DNA of 64,000 bases, taken from Pyropia yezoensis. Taxonomy: Eukaryota > Rhodophyta > Bangiophyceae > Bangiales > Bangiaceae. The position numbers and the translations under genes are program-made. Position 1 is the stretch's first letter; every line of letters begins with the position of its first letter. Location of the stretch: positions 27,684,951-27,748,950 of the forward strand of contig CM020620.1 in NCBI GenBank assembly GCA_009829735.1, written 5' to 3'. Below are positions 1-10,627 of this stretch, one piece after another. The notes under the pieces are model-generated. The model did not search any database and was not told the DNA's origin. It saw nothing but the letters and a program-made list of their open reading frames with translations.

Positions 1-16
1 CTTGCGGTGGGTGTGG

Positions 17-95
17 GTAAGAGTCTGACCTGTAGCGGCTCGCCTGGTGTGGTTTGCTTGTCTCTGCTCCCTGTGTACGCTTTTGATTACATCAG
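17..95 (+). other. Candidate last intron of the first gene
   Basis: A GTAAGAG donor-like site begins at 17 and a TTTTGATTACATCAG acceptor-like site ends at 95. Bases 2-16 are open in the same phase as the reading frame that follows, so a small piece of upstream exon may lie at the window edge. A second possible donor (GTGGGT) starts at 7. No transcript evidence is available, so the boundary is inferred from splice consensus only. Confidence 0.4.
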
Positions 96-518
96 GCGAT
101 GCGGATAGACCCTGACCGCAAGGTCATCAAGGACGGGCGGATTGAAAAGCAGATGCTGCGGGACCTCTTTTCCTCTGCCGAGTATGGTCTCCCCAACGCG
201 TTGCTGTACCGCACCAAGGCGATGCAGTGCGAAGGCGTCGGCTCGAACTGGGTGGAGGTCATCCAGGCGCACTGCGAGGCGCAGGTGAGCGACGAGGAGT
301 TTGAGGCGGCGCAGTCCAAGACCAACCCGCCCGCCACCAAGGAGGAGTGTTACTACCGCCGTATCTTTGACGCCCACTTCCCTCGGATGGACCACTTTGT
401 GCACGTGTGGGAGGGGGGTTGCCGATCGGGCGGGGCGACTTGGCAGTCCAAGCGCTACACGCGCGCGGGGCTCATCGACCCCAACAGCGTCAACCACGAG
501 CTGCAGGCTTCGGTGTGA
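96..518 (+). CDS. 3' terminal exon, unrecognised protein
   Basis: An open frame of about 140 codons ends at TGA 516-518. The frame stays open upstream of the first ATG (99) to a plausible splice acceptor at 95, so this is read as the last exon of a gene that starts left of the window. The product is hydrophilic, rich in charged residues, with Cys in the contexts MQCEG, AHCEAQ, EECYY and GGCRSG, and the C-terminus runs RYTRAGLIDPNSVNHELQ. There is no membrane segment and no low-complexity run, unlike most frames in this window, which argues for a real protein. I do not recognise the family. The poly(A) signal at 949 supports the direction and the end of the transcript. Confidence 0.65.
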   Translation, partial: AMRIDPDRKVIKDGRIEKQMLRDLFSSAEYGLPNALLYRTKAMQCEGVGSNWVEVIQAHCEAQVSDEEFEAAQSKTNPPATKEECYYRRIFDAHFPRMDHFVHVWEGGCRSGGATWQSKRYTRAGLIDPNSVNHELQASV

Positions 519-672
519 TGCCCCTGCCATTGTATGCACCGGTGCAGCGTGTGCACGCGTCGCTGTGTGTGGGTGCTTTTTGCAAGTTGGTTTCATTCTC
601 CCACTTTTCTTCTCACTTTTTCTCCCCCCCCCCCCCCTCCTGCTCTTGTTTTTTTTGTATTTGTGTTGTGTT

Positions 673-704
673 TGTGTGTGTGTGTGAGTGTGTGTGTGTG
701 TGTG
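673..704. repeat. (TG)n microsatellite
   Basis: An almost pure TG dinucleotide run lies in the presumed 3' untranslated region of the first gene, just after a C14 tract near 626-640 and a T-rich stretch. Confidence 0.9.
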
Positions 705-948
705 CCCTTCGGGTTTTGTGGCTCGTGGATGGGTGTCATCGATTCCTGGCGTCCCCGCTCCGTTTTGCGGTCGTGTGCTTGGCCCGCCCTGGTTACTTCG
801 CCCGATGTGCGCAGTGCGCCCCCTCTTCGACTCGGGTGCTTGGGTGGCAGCCCGTCCGTGGTTTACGTGCGTTGCATGTGGTCCATAGGGTGCGCGGGGT
901 ACCAACAAGGGGTCCACGGGGAGTACTGCATGTACACCCGCTTCTGCC

Positions 949-954
949 AATAAA
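949..954 (+). terminator. Poly(A) signal AATAAA
   Basis: Canonical AATAAA about 430 bases after the stop codon of the upstream frame. It is one of few clean copies beside a host gene in the window. Confidence 0.6.
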
Positions 955-1607
955 GTTCCTGACCGCGCCCCTTGGCGGTAAGGGGCCACCCCCCGGCGGG
1001 GCCTGTCCTGCGGCTGTGGCTGTGTGGCCGAGCCGCCCGGCTTCCACCCCCCCGGGAGGGGTGGGGCGACGTTCCCATTCCGGCCCAGCCATTGTCGCCC
1101 GGCAGGGGTAGGTCAAGGGTTGCGTGGGGGGTGGTTGCGGAAATTGCCGGCTGTTCCCACCCGGCCGGAAATGGTAGGTCTGCAGGACATACGTGCTGCA
1201 GCCACACGGACGCCGGCCACGTGCTACCCTACCCCCTCCCCCCGTTCCTCCCCCTCCCACCTACCAACCCTGTGTGGCCGTGCACAGGCTGTTAAAAGAG
1301 GCCGACTGCAGCGGTGCGGGCCAGCCGGTACCAGCCAGACGCTCGTGTTGGAAGTATGATTTGTTGTCAGTGACCCTCCCTCGCCAGGGCAGTGCGCGCG
1401 CGTGCTCCCCGTCGGTGTACGTATGTACTTACGTGGCTGAGTAGCTGTGGAGAGAGTCGCGAGGAGCCCATGCGGACCACCGCCACTCATGCCCCCACCC
1501 CACCCGTCAACTCCCCCTCTCCCTTCCGCTCCCGCTGCCCCCCCCTTCCTTGCCGCTCCCCAGCTCCCTCCCCCCCTCCTTTTCACCACCCGTGCGGTGG
1601 TCGTCCT
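955..1607. other. Intergenic, convergent gene ends
   Basis: Spacer between the end of the first gene (+) and the stop of the Ala-rich gene (-). It is C-rich and holds only shadow frames; no RNA gene or repeat element was seen. Confidence 0.6.
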
Positions 1608-3259
1608 TTACGCCGTCGCCAGCGCGGCCCGCCGCGCCTTGTACGATGAGTACTTTGCGACGCGCCGGTAGACGTCGGCGGCCACGTCGGCCATGACCGC
1701 CTTGACGTCGGCGCGCTCCCGCAGCACCGCGGCGGCCACCTTTGCCTGTGCGGCCGCCCGCTTGGCCGCCGCCACCGCCCTGGTGCCCTTGGCAGCCCCC
1801 ACCGCCGCCGCCGCCGCCGCCGCCCGCTTGTCTCCCGCCGCCGCCGCGGCGGCGGCGGCCTTTGACGCCGCCGCCCGCGAGGCGGCTGCCGCCTTGGCGC
1901 GCGCCGCCGCCGCCGACGCGACCGCCGCGTCCTTGCCGTAATCCGCGGGCGGCGGCGCCAGCAGCTTGGCCGTCAGCAGCCGGATGACCTGCGCGGTGGC
2001 GCGCATCTCCTCTGCCACCGCGCGGGTGCCCTCGGCGAGGCCCCGCACGCCGCCGGCCACGCCGCGCTGCGACTCGGCGGCCGCCCGCCCCGCCTCGGCG
2101 AGCGCCCGCAGGATGGCCGCCGCGGCGCGGCGCATCTCCGCCTCCGCACGCCCAATCTCTGCGGCCGCCGCCGCCTGCTCGGCCGTGGCCGTCGGCGGCG
2201 CCTCTGCGGCATTGTCCTGGATGAGCGCCAGCACCGCCGCGGCTTCCGCCTCGATGGCCCCCATGTCCGGCCCCCCCCCGGGGAGGAGGAATCGGTGGGC
2301 CGCACGCGGCGGCGGCGCCGCCGTCCCCGCCGACGCGGCGGTGGCGGTGGTCACGTCGGCCAGCTCCTCCGTGACGGCGGCGAGCGCGCGGGTGCGCTCC
2401 GCCTTGGCGCGCGTCGCCTCCAGCCGCGCCCGGTCCGCCTCGTCCACCGCGCGGGACGTTTCAGCCATGGCGCGGCCAATCTCCTCCTTGGCGCGGCCCA
2501 CCTCAGAGAGCGCCCGCCGAATCTCCTCGTCCGCCCGCCGGATCTCTGCCCGCGCGCGGGCCAGCTCGGCAGCGCGGTGGGGGTCGGCCGCCCCGGCCGC
2601 CGGCGGGGGCGGCGCCCGCTTCTTGGCCGCCGCCTTGGCCTGCGTGGCGGCCTTCGCCCGCGCTTCGGCCGCCGTGTTGGCCTTGGCCTGCGCCGCCGCG
2701 CGGGCCTGCTCGGCCATGCCCTTGGCCTTGGCGTCGGCCTGCGCCGCCGCCTTGGCCTTGGCTTCGGCCACCGACCGGGCCGTCGCCGCCGCCGCCGCCC
2801 GCGCCTGGTCGGCAACGGCCTTGGCCTTGGCGGCGGCCGCCGCCTTGGCCTTGGCGGCGGCCACCGCCTTGGCCTTGACGTCGGCCGCCGCCTTGGCCTT
2901 GGCGGCGGCCGCCGCCTTGGCCTTGGCGTCGGCTGCCGCCTTGGCCTTGGCGCCAGCTGCCGCCTTGGCCTTGGCGCCGGCCGCCGCCTTGGCCTTGGCG
3001 CCGGCCGCCGCCTTGGCCTTGGCCTTTGCCGCCACCGCCGCCGCCGCCGACGACGACGCGGGCGACCGGTAGCGGGGCGACGACAGCGCCGGCGGCGGCG
3101 GCGGCGCCGCGGCCGGTGGGCCGAGCGACGTGACCGTCGCGGCGTCAGCGCCCGTGGTGGCCGCCGCGGCGGCGACGGCGACCAGCGCCGCGACGGCGGC
3201 CGCCGCAGAGGCCAGCCGGCGGCGGCGGCGGGCGCGGAGGGTGCGGGGGGGGTCGCCAT
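1608..3259 (-). CDS. Ala/Lys-rich heptad-repeat protein with N-terminal targeting sequence
   Basis: The frame ends at TAA 1608-1610 and is open for about 550 codons up to the region of ATG 3257-3259 (context ACCATGG). From the N-terminus it shows a basic stretch (RTLRARRRRRLAS) and an Ala/Val hydrophobic core ending near TTGADA, which looks like a signal or transit peptide. Then come about 14 eight-residue AKAKAAAx units, and two coiled-coil segments of exact heptads (RADEEIR RALSEVG RAKEEIG; RAEAEMR RAAAAIL RALAEAG). The tail is a second Ala-rich stretch ending in VYRRVAKYSSYKARRAALATA. The only good ATG is one base out of phase with the targeting sequence; the phase changes in a C8 run at 3246-3253, so a run-length error or a real frameshift is likely. 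I recognise no family. A rod-like coiled-coil role is inferred. Confidence 0.6.
2821..3012 (-). repeat. 24-bp tandem repeat, 8 units, coding
   Basis: Eight head-to-tail 24-bp units beginning TTGGCCTTGGCG on the plus strand start at 2821, 2845, 2869 and so on. On the minus strand each encodes the octapeptide AKAKAAAx. Units differ mainly at the last residue (G, D, A or V). Degenerate units continue on both sides. Confidence 0.9.
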
Positions 3260-3703
3260 GGTGGGCAGTGGGCTGTGGGTGGGGGGGGGGGGGGGCGGGG
3301 GGGGAGGTGGGCGGAAGGTTGGGGAGCGGGCAAAGGGTGGGGGGGGAGAGGGTTTCGAGGGGGGAGGTGATAGGTGTGGGGGGGGGGGGGGGGGGGGGGG
3401 GCGGACTGGCGAACGTCGGCAAGCAGTGTGCTTCGGGTACCAATGAGGGATGATGAGTGGGATGGGGGCGATGAGGGGTGTGTAGCGGGTGGAGGGAACC
3501 GCGGCCGCCGACGAGGCTGCCCCGCGCGCACGGCCGGGGCGCGCGGAGCGGGACGGCGCCCCGCGGCTGCTGGCACTGGCGCCGCCCCGCCGCGACGCTC
3601 GTGGGGGGAGGGGAGCCAACTCACGCCCCATACGCCGGTAATGCACACGGGTGGGGGGGGAGGACTGGGCGGGCGCGTGGCGACGGCGATGGCCCCCCCG
3701 ACT

Positions 3704-3736
<33 letters not shown>

Positions 3737-4243
3737 CTCCCAACTGCGGCGCCGTTGACGCGCTTGGCGGCGGTACCGCGGTGGTCTGGGGGGGGGGGTG
3801 GGGGGGATGGGTACTCGCCAGCGTGGCCAGTGGCCACAGCCCCCCCCCCCGCACCAGCCGGCGACCGCCCGCGGCCGCGCACCAGTGGCGCGGGTGCCCA
3901 CCGGGCGGGGGGGCGGGCGAGCGGGCGGGGGGACGGGCACGCGGACACCCCTCGACCTCTCTCTCTCGCTGCCAGTTGCCACCCCGCCTCACCCCGCCGA
4001 GGCGCCCAGCGAGGGCGGGGGGGGAGGGGGGTGGTGGTGGTAGTTACACCCACCGGTGACCCCCTCCCAGTGACGGCGGCGGCAGAGGCCGGCCCTCCCC
4101 CCTCCCCCCCCCCCCTGGCACTGCCCGGCGTCCACCGTCAGGAGGGGGAGGGGAAGTGGGGGGAGCTGCCCGGCCGCGTCGCCCAGCCACCACCGACTGC
4201 CCGGCCGCGCGCACCCCGCCGGGCTGGGTGGCTCGCCACTGCG

Positions 4244-4274
<31 letters not shown>

Positions 4275-5696
4275 GCGACGGGCGGTCACCCCGCGGGCCT
4301 TGGGCGTGACCAGTGGGCGGTGAAGCGGCGCGCCGCCGGCGGGTGAAAAACCGTGAACGGGGCGCTTGTGCACAGGGGCGGGGCAGAGCGGGATCGCCGC
4401 GGGGTGGGGGGGGGGGGGTGGGGGGGGGGTGTCAGTGGGTTCAACGCCGGCCAGGCGGCTGGCTCTGCTGCCTGCGCGCCCTAGCGCGCGTCCGTCTGGG
4501 GGAAACTGGAGGGGGGGGGGGGGGGGGATGAAGGGGAGGCACCCCCAGCCGGCGGCGTCGTCGCCGGTCGCGCCGCCGCGACTGGCCGTGGGTGGTGCGG
4601 CCGGCCAGTCGCGAGGTGGGGCAAAGATGGATCTATGGCCTGGATCAGCGGGGGGTGGGGGGGGGACGAGTAGTATCTGGGTGCCCTCGCGAGGTGGCAG
4701 CTCGTTCCCCTATCGAGTTGTGCAAAAGATCTGAAACGGAGGCACATCTACCGGTTTTTGAAAGTGTCTGGGACCAACAACCCAATCTCAATATATAGTG
4801 TTTGTGGCTTACGCAGCCGCCTTCGAGCATAACTAACCACGTCCATCCCAACGCACTAAGTATCCATTCTAGGATGCCACGTATGGCACGTGGCGGTCCG
4901 TAAGTGGAGTGCCCATTTACAAACCTGGTGCCCCAACCGATTCCAATGAACTTGCGTAGAACGGAGTCAACGAGCAATATACGTTTGGTCAACGACACAC
5001 ATAGCGACGTTCCATTGTTTTCCATTATTTGAATAGTGTTCGTCAAGTATAGAACGTGGCTGCTCGGCGTGTTGCGTGTATCGCGTGCACGCTGTCAATC
5101 GACCCGCTTTCGAAACGCTCGGTGCACGGCTGTATGGTGTGACACGTCAGTGATCACGCGCGATCCTGGCCGGTCATGGGCGATCATGAGCGATCGAGAA
5201 GCGGACGTCGCTGGTCAAATTTCTTGAAACGGAGCCCTCGGCGTGCCACGACGCAGCCCTGGCGGGCCGCTTCCCCGTTTTGGCGCGCGTGTGAATCCCA
5301 ACCGCAGCGATGGCAGCCCGCCGAGGCCTGCCATTGGTGGCGCGTGGCCGAGCATGGTCCTCTACGCCCCCCCAGTCCCTGGGAGGTATGTCGTGATCGT
5401 TTCCAGCAGGCGTTGAAGCGTGCGTGTGTGGCGCACAGGTGGTCTCCTGAGCGGCTGCCGGCCAGTGGCGACCACAGCGCCGCGCTGTCAGCGCCCCCGC
5501 ATTCCTATCGTGTGCGCTCCGCGCACCCGCCGGTGTGCATGGAGCTCGCCCAGTGGGCAAGTGTGGCGCGACGCGGAAGTGGCAGCGTACGCCCTGCAAG
5601 GACTAAATCCTTACATACAATTTCTCTGGCGATTTGCCGGCACGCGGCTGCCATCCGGCGGATTAAATTCGCCTCTGAGCTTACAGTTGTCAAGAT
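3260..5696. other. Gene-free region, homopolymer-rich then lower GC
   Basis: From 3260 to about 4680 the DNA is dominated by G and C runs, including G20 near 3381-3400 and C31 at 3705-3735. From about 4690 to 5170 the composition drops to near 50% GC, unlike the neighbouring genes. Frames here lack ATG starts, conserved motifs or sensible composition. GATC-rich short repeats occur around 5150-5200. No gene is supported. Confidence 0.6.
3705..3735. repeat. C31 homopolymer
   Basis: An uninterrupted run of 31 C in gene-free DNA. It can form i-motif / G-quadruplex structures and is a likely place for wrong run length in the assembly. Confidence 0.9.
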
Positions 5697-5766
5697 TGGC
5701 ACGTGGCCGAGCGGAACGGGCGCCACGTTCGATTTCGAAAGATCCAAGGTTCGATTCCATGTGCTA
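5697..5766 (+). other. tRNA-like sequence with A and B boxes
   Basis: TGGCCGAGCGG (from about 5704) matches the Pol III A box, and GGTTCGATTCC (from about 5748) is a perfect B box. The 5' end GGCACGT can pair with the 3' ATGTGCT. However, a good 5-bp T stem and an anticodon stem cannot both be drawn with that acceptor stem, and the anticodon arm (around TTCGATTTCGAAAGATC) is poor. It is more likely a tRNA pseudogene or tRNA-derived SINE head than a working tRNA. An intron-containing tRNA-Ser is a remote alternative. Confidence 0.4.
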
Positions 5767-8392
5767 CCTGAATGACAGTGAATCTTCCAGATGCTGACGC
5801 AGCAATGACACCTGCTGACCGTGAATCAACGAGGACACGACAACGTGGCATGACGGTGTCAATACGCCGAGGCGGCTTGACACCGAACGTAGAAGCTTCC
5901 ATCCGGACTGCCATCCGGAGCTCTCTCCGGGCCTCCATCCAAGGCGTCCATCCCGACCAACCAGAGGCCGACATCAAGGACATCAATGCTTCCAGGGCGT
6001 TCCACGGCCACGCCCAGAGCCCACGCCAACGCCGCGTCCTGGGATGGCCGTGGGCCCCCTCCCTACGCACTCTGTGAGAGGGGGGGCGACCGCCCATGGG
6101 CGATTCCGAGGCAACTAGTGCCTGATCTTCCGAGGGACTACGCGGAGGGCCTTCTGAGAGACCCCCCGAGGGTACATATACGGAGCGACCGAGGGCGAGG
6201 GCAGAGGGAGAGGGGGGGGGACCATCGACCGAAGAGACCATCGACCCAAGAGAACCATCGACTTTACCCTTGAACTCCTGTCACCGTCGTCGCGCTCACC
6301 CCACTGCACACCCCAGCACTCTTCCCCTTCCCCGGGCTTTCCACCAACCCACACTCTTCTTCTTCCCCGGGCCTGTCACCGGCCCGCGACCTTCTCCTTC
6401 CCTGGACCCCTCACCTGCTCACACCCTCCTCCTTCCCTAGACCCCCCTCCGCTCACAAGTACGCAACCGCCGTTCCGTGTGTGCGTGGAGTGGTGTGGGC
6501 GTAGGGCCGTGCGGCGTGCGTGCGTGCGTGTGCGTGCGCTGGTGGTGTGCGTGCGAGTGTGCGCGTGCGCCGCGGGCCTTACACGCCCTCGCTGTCGCGC
6601 CTCCCGTTGGCGCCTGGACGCTTTCCGGGAGCGTCTGGCGCCGCCGCGTCGACGACCTGTGGCGGGTGGGGGGCGAAGGGGAGGGGGGCCCGGCGCCCGC
6701 GGCAACCGCCCCACGTAGGCCTGCAGCGTCAGGGCGGGGTGTGTCGCGCCCCCCGCGGCACAAAAGCCGCCGTCCGCGGCTAGCGGGAGGGTGGCCGGCT
6801 TCGAAAGAGGCGTTGCTGAGCGCGGGCGCGCAGAAGACTCGTTCGGCGGCCGCCCCCTTTCGTGTGTGGTGGCGGGGGGGGGTTGGGCGATCCGCCCGTC
6901 TGATTGGCGGGACCAGGGGGCGCCCTCTCCCTCCTCCCCTTGGTCTTTCTGTGTACCCATCAGGTATGCGCAGAGTATGCCGTGAGTGGTGCATGTGGAT
7001 GGATGAGCCGGACGCAGCTGCTATGGTGATTTAGGTGGGTGCGTCGGCGGGTGGATGCGTCTGCTGTGGTACGGGAGGACATGTGGGCGGGAGGCCGCGG
7101 GCGTAGTTGTGTGCGTCGGGTGACGGCGAGTACAGGCGGCCGCGCGTGGGAGCACCAGCAGGCGTGCGGAGTGTCTGGCGGGATCCGTTGAACGGTGTGT
7201 CTGCCCACTGTGTCAGGGACGGCGGGTGTCTGGGGCGGCGCAGACACTGCGGCGAGGCATTGACGTCGATTCGGCAAGTGGCTGTGACTGTGTCTGTCTC
7301 TGGTGTGTGTCTTTGCCTGTGTCTATTCACCTGATCAGGCAGCTCCAGGTGGCCCGCCTCTGTAATACGTGTCCAAATGCTTTGAGAAGGTGCTGAGTAA
7401 CTACTAAAGTGAACAAAAATGGATGAGCGATTCCACAAGGACCGGAATAAAAGGGGCCGTCATCCGGCGTCATCCGGACTGTGCCGGATACGCACTGTAG
7501 TGGCTTATTCAACTCTATGTGTTTCACACTGCAGTCTAGCTGGCATTGAGGTGTGTTACGGGATGCAATACACGTGGAGTATGGTGCATCACACCATTCT
7601 TGCTGCCCTTTTTCGGTGCCTGAGTTGCAAGCATCTGCCTGTATCTACTGCATTTCAAACAGGCGTTGAAATACAGGAAAACATGCAGTGAAATACAGTG
7701 GTTCCGGTCGCCGACGATGAGCGAAGGTATTTTCTTTTTGCCCCATTCAGCAGGGGCTTTTCTTTTCTCCTACCTACCTTGTCGCTTTGTCTTGTGAGCC
7801 CCATAACCCGTCCTCACCTCAAAGGAGTCGCTTGTGCCTACATGCGGGTCCGACTGAGGGGGGGACGGTGTCCGCCACAACGTGCGTGGCAGGGAGCAGG
7901 GGGGAGTCACTTGGTGTGGGTGGGGAAGGGAAAGTGGCGGCACATGCCGTGGCCGGCTTGGGCGACCACGTGAGTGTCTGATGGTGTGCCGAGGTGTGAC
8001 GCGCGTGACTGGGAGAGTGGAGGCGTCCTATGAAGGGTGGGAGGGATTATCCTGATGTCCACCACGCGTGACGGGGTCGGCAGTGCCTGCTGTGCAACCG
8101 GCCGCTTGGCTGTCGCGCTACAAAGAGACTTGGGGAAAACCACCGACCGTTGGTCGATCTCTTTCCGCTCTTTCTTGGCACTGGCCGCCCTACACTCACG
8201 TACATAGTTAAGTCGGGCCACTGATTCTACCATGGCGCATTGCTTAAAGGACGCTGGCGCTCTCTTATACTTTTGTACTATACTGCCCAAGCTCTGCGGT
8301 ATGGCGAAGTGCTCCAAGGAAAATGAAATACCCTGCCCAACGGGGAAAAAAAAAACTTTGCTCTTGTACCATGTCCAGCTCACGCATGAATC
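5767..8392. other. Gene-free region
   Basis: Mixed composition with no convincing frame. 6430-6960 is GC-rich with CACA/GTGT-type short repeats. 7330-7740 is AT-richer and carries short CAGTG-type motifs that could be old DNA-element debris. 7990-8390 is unremarkable. No RNA gene was recognised. Confidence 0.55.
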
Positions 8393-9846
8393 TCAAAGGT
8401 AATGCTCCAGAAGTGCTGCGCGCTCCTTGAAGATGTCGGCCGCCAGGTCATTGCGCAAAGCCACGTGCGCGGTCTGGTTCCGCACCTCCCTCCACGCCTG
8501 CGCAGGCCGCAAAAAAGAGTCCACAGGCTGCTGCCAAGTTGCTGAACAGCGGGGTGAGGGTGTGCCAAAGGGGGGAGCCGCTTGTAAGCCCCACCGCGGG
8601 GTGCCCCAACCCCGGCTGCAGCACTACCCGCGCCCCCCCCCCCCCCCCCCCCCCCCCCCCCCAGCAGCTCTCATGCGCGCTCGCCGACGAGACAAATACC
8701 CGCCCCGACGTACCTCTGTGACCATGTTGTGCAAAATGGCCACGGCCTTGGCAGCGACCGCAATCCGCGCGACGGTGGCATAGCGCGCAGGATGAAGGGC
8801 AAAATGCCAGCGTGCGGTCAAAACAGCATACAGCCTCTCCACGTCCTTCCTCAGCGCCTCCCGCGAACGGTTAAAGATCCGTTTCTTGTCTGTGTCTGGG
8901 TTGGCGTACGCCAGCACCAAAAAGAATGGTTGGGATAGATATTGTCAGTGAGGTAGTACAGCAGCGTGCGCGTGACTCCATTGGCGGCGAAGGGCCGGTC
9001 CCGTGGCGGCCACGAACCCGCCGTGATGTCGTGGTACAGCGGCGACTGCTGCATAACGTTGATGTCGTTCATCCTGCCGGGGCAACCAGCAAAAAGATGC
9101 CAGATATACAGGTCCTCGTCGCAAACGGTCTCCATAACGGTCGATCTGCGCCCCTTGCGGTTCTGAAAGGACCCCTGCGTACCCTTCGGGCACGCCCGCC
9201 ACTCCCAATGCGAGCAGTCAAGCGACCCAACACAGCCCTGTACGCCCCGCTCCGCGCTCCGCTTCAGCAAGATCGTCAGCTCCTCCGCGATCGGCTGTTG
9301 CAAATAGTTTAGTCCAAAGATATACACAATGGAATACATCGGGTCACGCACAGCGTTGTCCACATTCGAGCGATAATTGCGGCAGTATTCGTCCGGACGA
9401 TCACTTGACTCCCCATATGCGAGCACTCGAAAAGCGGGGACCAGCTTCTGCAGCGGGTGCGCGCGCGGTCGGCCAGTAGCATCAATAGTCTGTATAAACC
9501 CAGGCTGATCTTTCACAGCCTGATATACACGCGCAAACACACTCCGCGGCACCCGAAAGCGACGCTCAGAGTCATCCTCGTCGTACACCGGCGGGTTTCC
9601 AGACACCCCGAAGTAATCGACCAAAATTCCACGCAACCCCCTTCCAAAGTTGCGCAGCTTATTAGGCCGACGCGCCACGACACGCCCACGAAAGAGACGG
9701 ATGCCGCCATCTAGGACATCACGCTTGCGCACCCGCCAGTGGTGCAGAACAGTCATATGTGCCGCAACAGCTTCTGCCACGTCTATGTCCTCCGAGTGAG
9801 CCAGCACAGCCTCAACGTCCAGGGCCAGCGGGTCCTGCTCGGCCAT
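8393..9846 (-). pseudogene. PIF/Harbinger DDE transposase, copy 1 (frameshifted)
   Basis: The start is ATG 9844-9846 (MAEQDPLALDVEAV). The first about 305 codons include a helical N-terminal region and the Harbinger catalytic core: GSLDCSHWEW (first Asp), the QNRKGR motif, CDEDLYIWHLF and GCPGRMNDINV (second Asp). The frame then shifts by one base in an A5 run at 8919-8923 and continues as VLAYANPDTDKKRIFNRSREALRKDVERL (third acidic residue region) and HNMVTEVRRGGYL. A C30 run at 8633-8662 disrupts the next part. A C-terminal piece (AHVALRNDLAADIF and on to the TGA at 8393-8395) matches the C-terminus of the second copy at 12.7 kb. Total span is about 480 codons, a normal Harbinger length. 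No terminal inverted repeats or Myb-like partner frame were found. Probably dead. Confidence 0.85.
8633..8662. repeat. C30 homopolymer inside the transposase remnant
   Basis: A run of 30 C interrupts the 3' part of the transposase coding region and yields an artificial poly-Gly tail in one frame. It shows that such tracts can arise or expand inside former coding sequence. Confidence 0.85.
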
Positions 9847-10348
9847 GATGCGTGGGTATGAAAAAGGTGGCGCGGGAGAGAGACGGTCGCGACGACGGTG
9901 GCCGTTGAGGGGACGGTGGTCAGGTCGACAGGCCCCCACCCCGCGCACCCACCGTATCTCTGTCAGCTGCACCCCGCCCGCGACCCGGTTCGCTCGACCA
10001 ATAAAACAATCGTCTCCCGCGCTCCCTTTGGTGGCGTCTCGCAGTCCCCCCCCCCTCTCCCGCCAGCTGTATGCCTCACGGCCAATCAGAACACGTAGTG
10101 TCCCCCGCCCGACGGGGAGCGGGCCAGCACGCAACCGACCGCCCCACAACATCGGCGCTCCAAGAGGGCGCCCTGCCCTCCACGCGAGCGGCCCTGCAGC
10201 ACCGGGCAGTGGAGTGGCCTCCTGGAGGCGGATTACGGGGGCTCCCCGCCTGACGCGGTCGACCCAGCGGCCTCGCGACACCTGGCACACTGCATCCCTC
10301 CCCTTCCACGTACTCTGCAGGGGCGAGATCCGCCAGCGATCGAGTATA

Positions 10349-10463
10349 GTGCGTCCCGTAAAAAGTGGACGTGCACGTGTCGTGATCATGTCAAATATGG
10401 GCCACTGGACCAATCAAACCCACACTGCACGACCCGTGCACGTCCACTTTTTACGGGACGCAC
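10349..10463. repeat. 115-bp hairpin element, perfect 29-bp arms
   Basis: Arms 10349-10377 and 10435-10463 are perfect inverted copies of 29 bp (outer end GTGCGTCCCGTAAAAAGTGG) separated by 57 bp. Size and structure suit a small MITE or solo foldback. No exact target duplication is visible. Confidence 0.8.
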
Positions 10464-10563
10464 AATAGCGGTCGTCAACGATCGAGCCACGCTAGAGTGA
10501 TATTGCCAAAATTGCCTGTGCGATCACGATCGGACATGTTGTTGAGCCCCAACCAGCCTGCGA

Positions 10564-10627
10564 GAATGGGAAATGGGGATGGGGTCACCCCATTTCCGAG
10601 AAGAATGGGGTATCCCCATTCCCATTC
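10564..10627. repeat. Inverted repeat, 16-17 bp arms
   Basis: GAATGGGAAATGGGGAT at 10564-10580 is matched inversely at 10612-10627 with one base missing. The loop itself contains ATGGGGTCACCCCAT. A small foldback. Confidence 0.75.

Noticed and set aside
2821-3012. Regular repeat considered as a CRISPR-like array
   Set aside because: Units are adjacent without spacers and code for an octapeptide. There are no cas genes and the genome is eukaryotic.
2295-3446. Plus-strand frames of 370-380 codons over the Ala-rich gene
   Set aside because: Complement of the 24-bp repeat, giving Leu/Gly/Arg repeats without a targeting peptide or heptads.
4645-5046. 133-codon minus-strand frame in the low-GC segment
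   Set aside because: It has no ATG start, no motif and no sensible codon bias.
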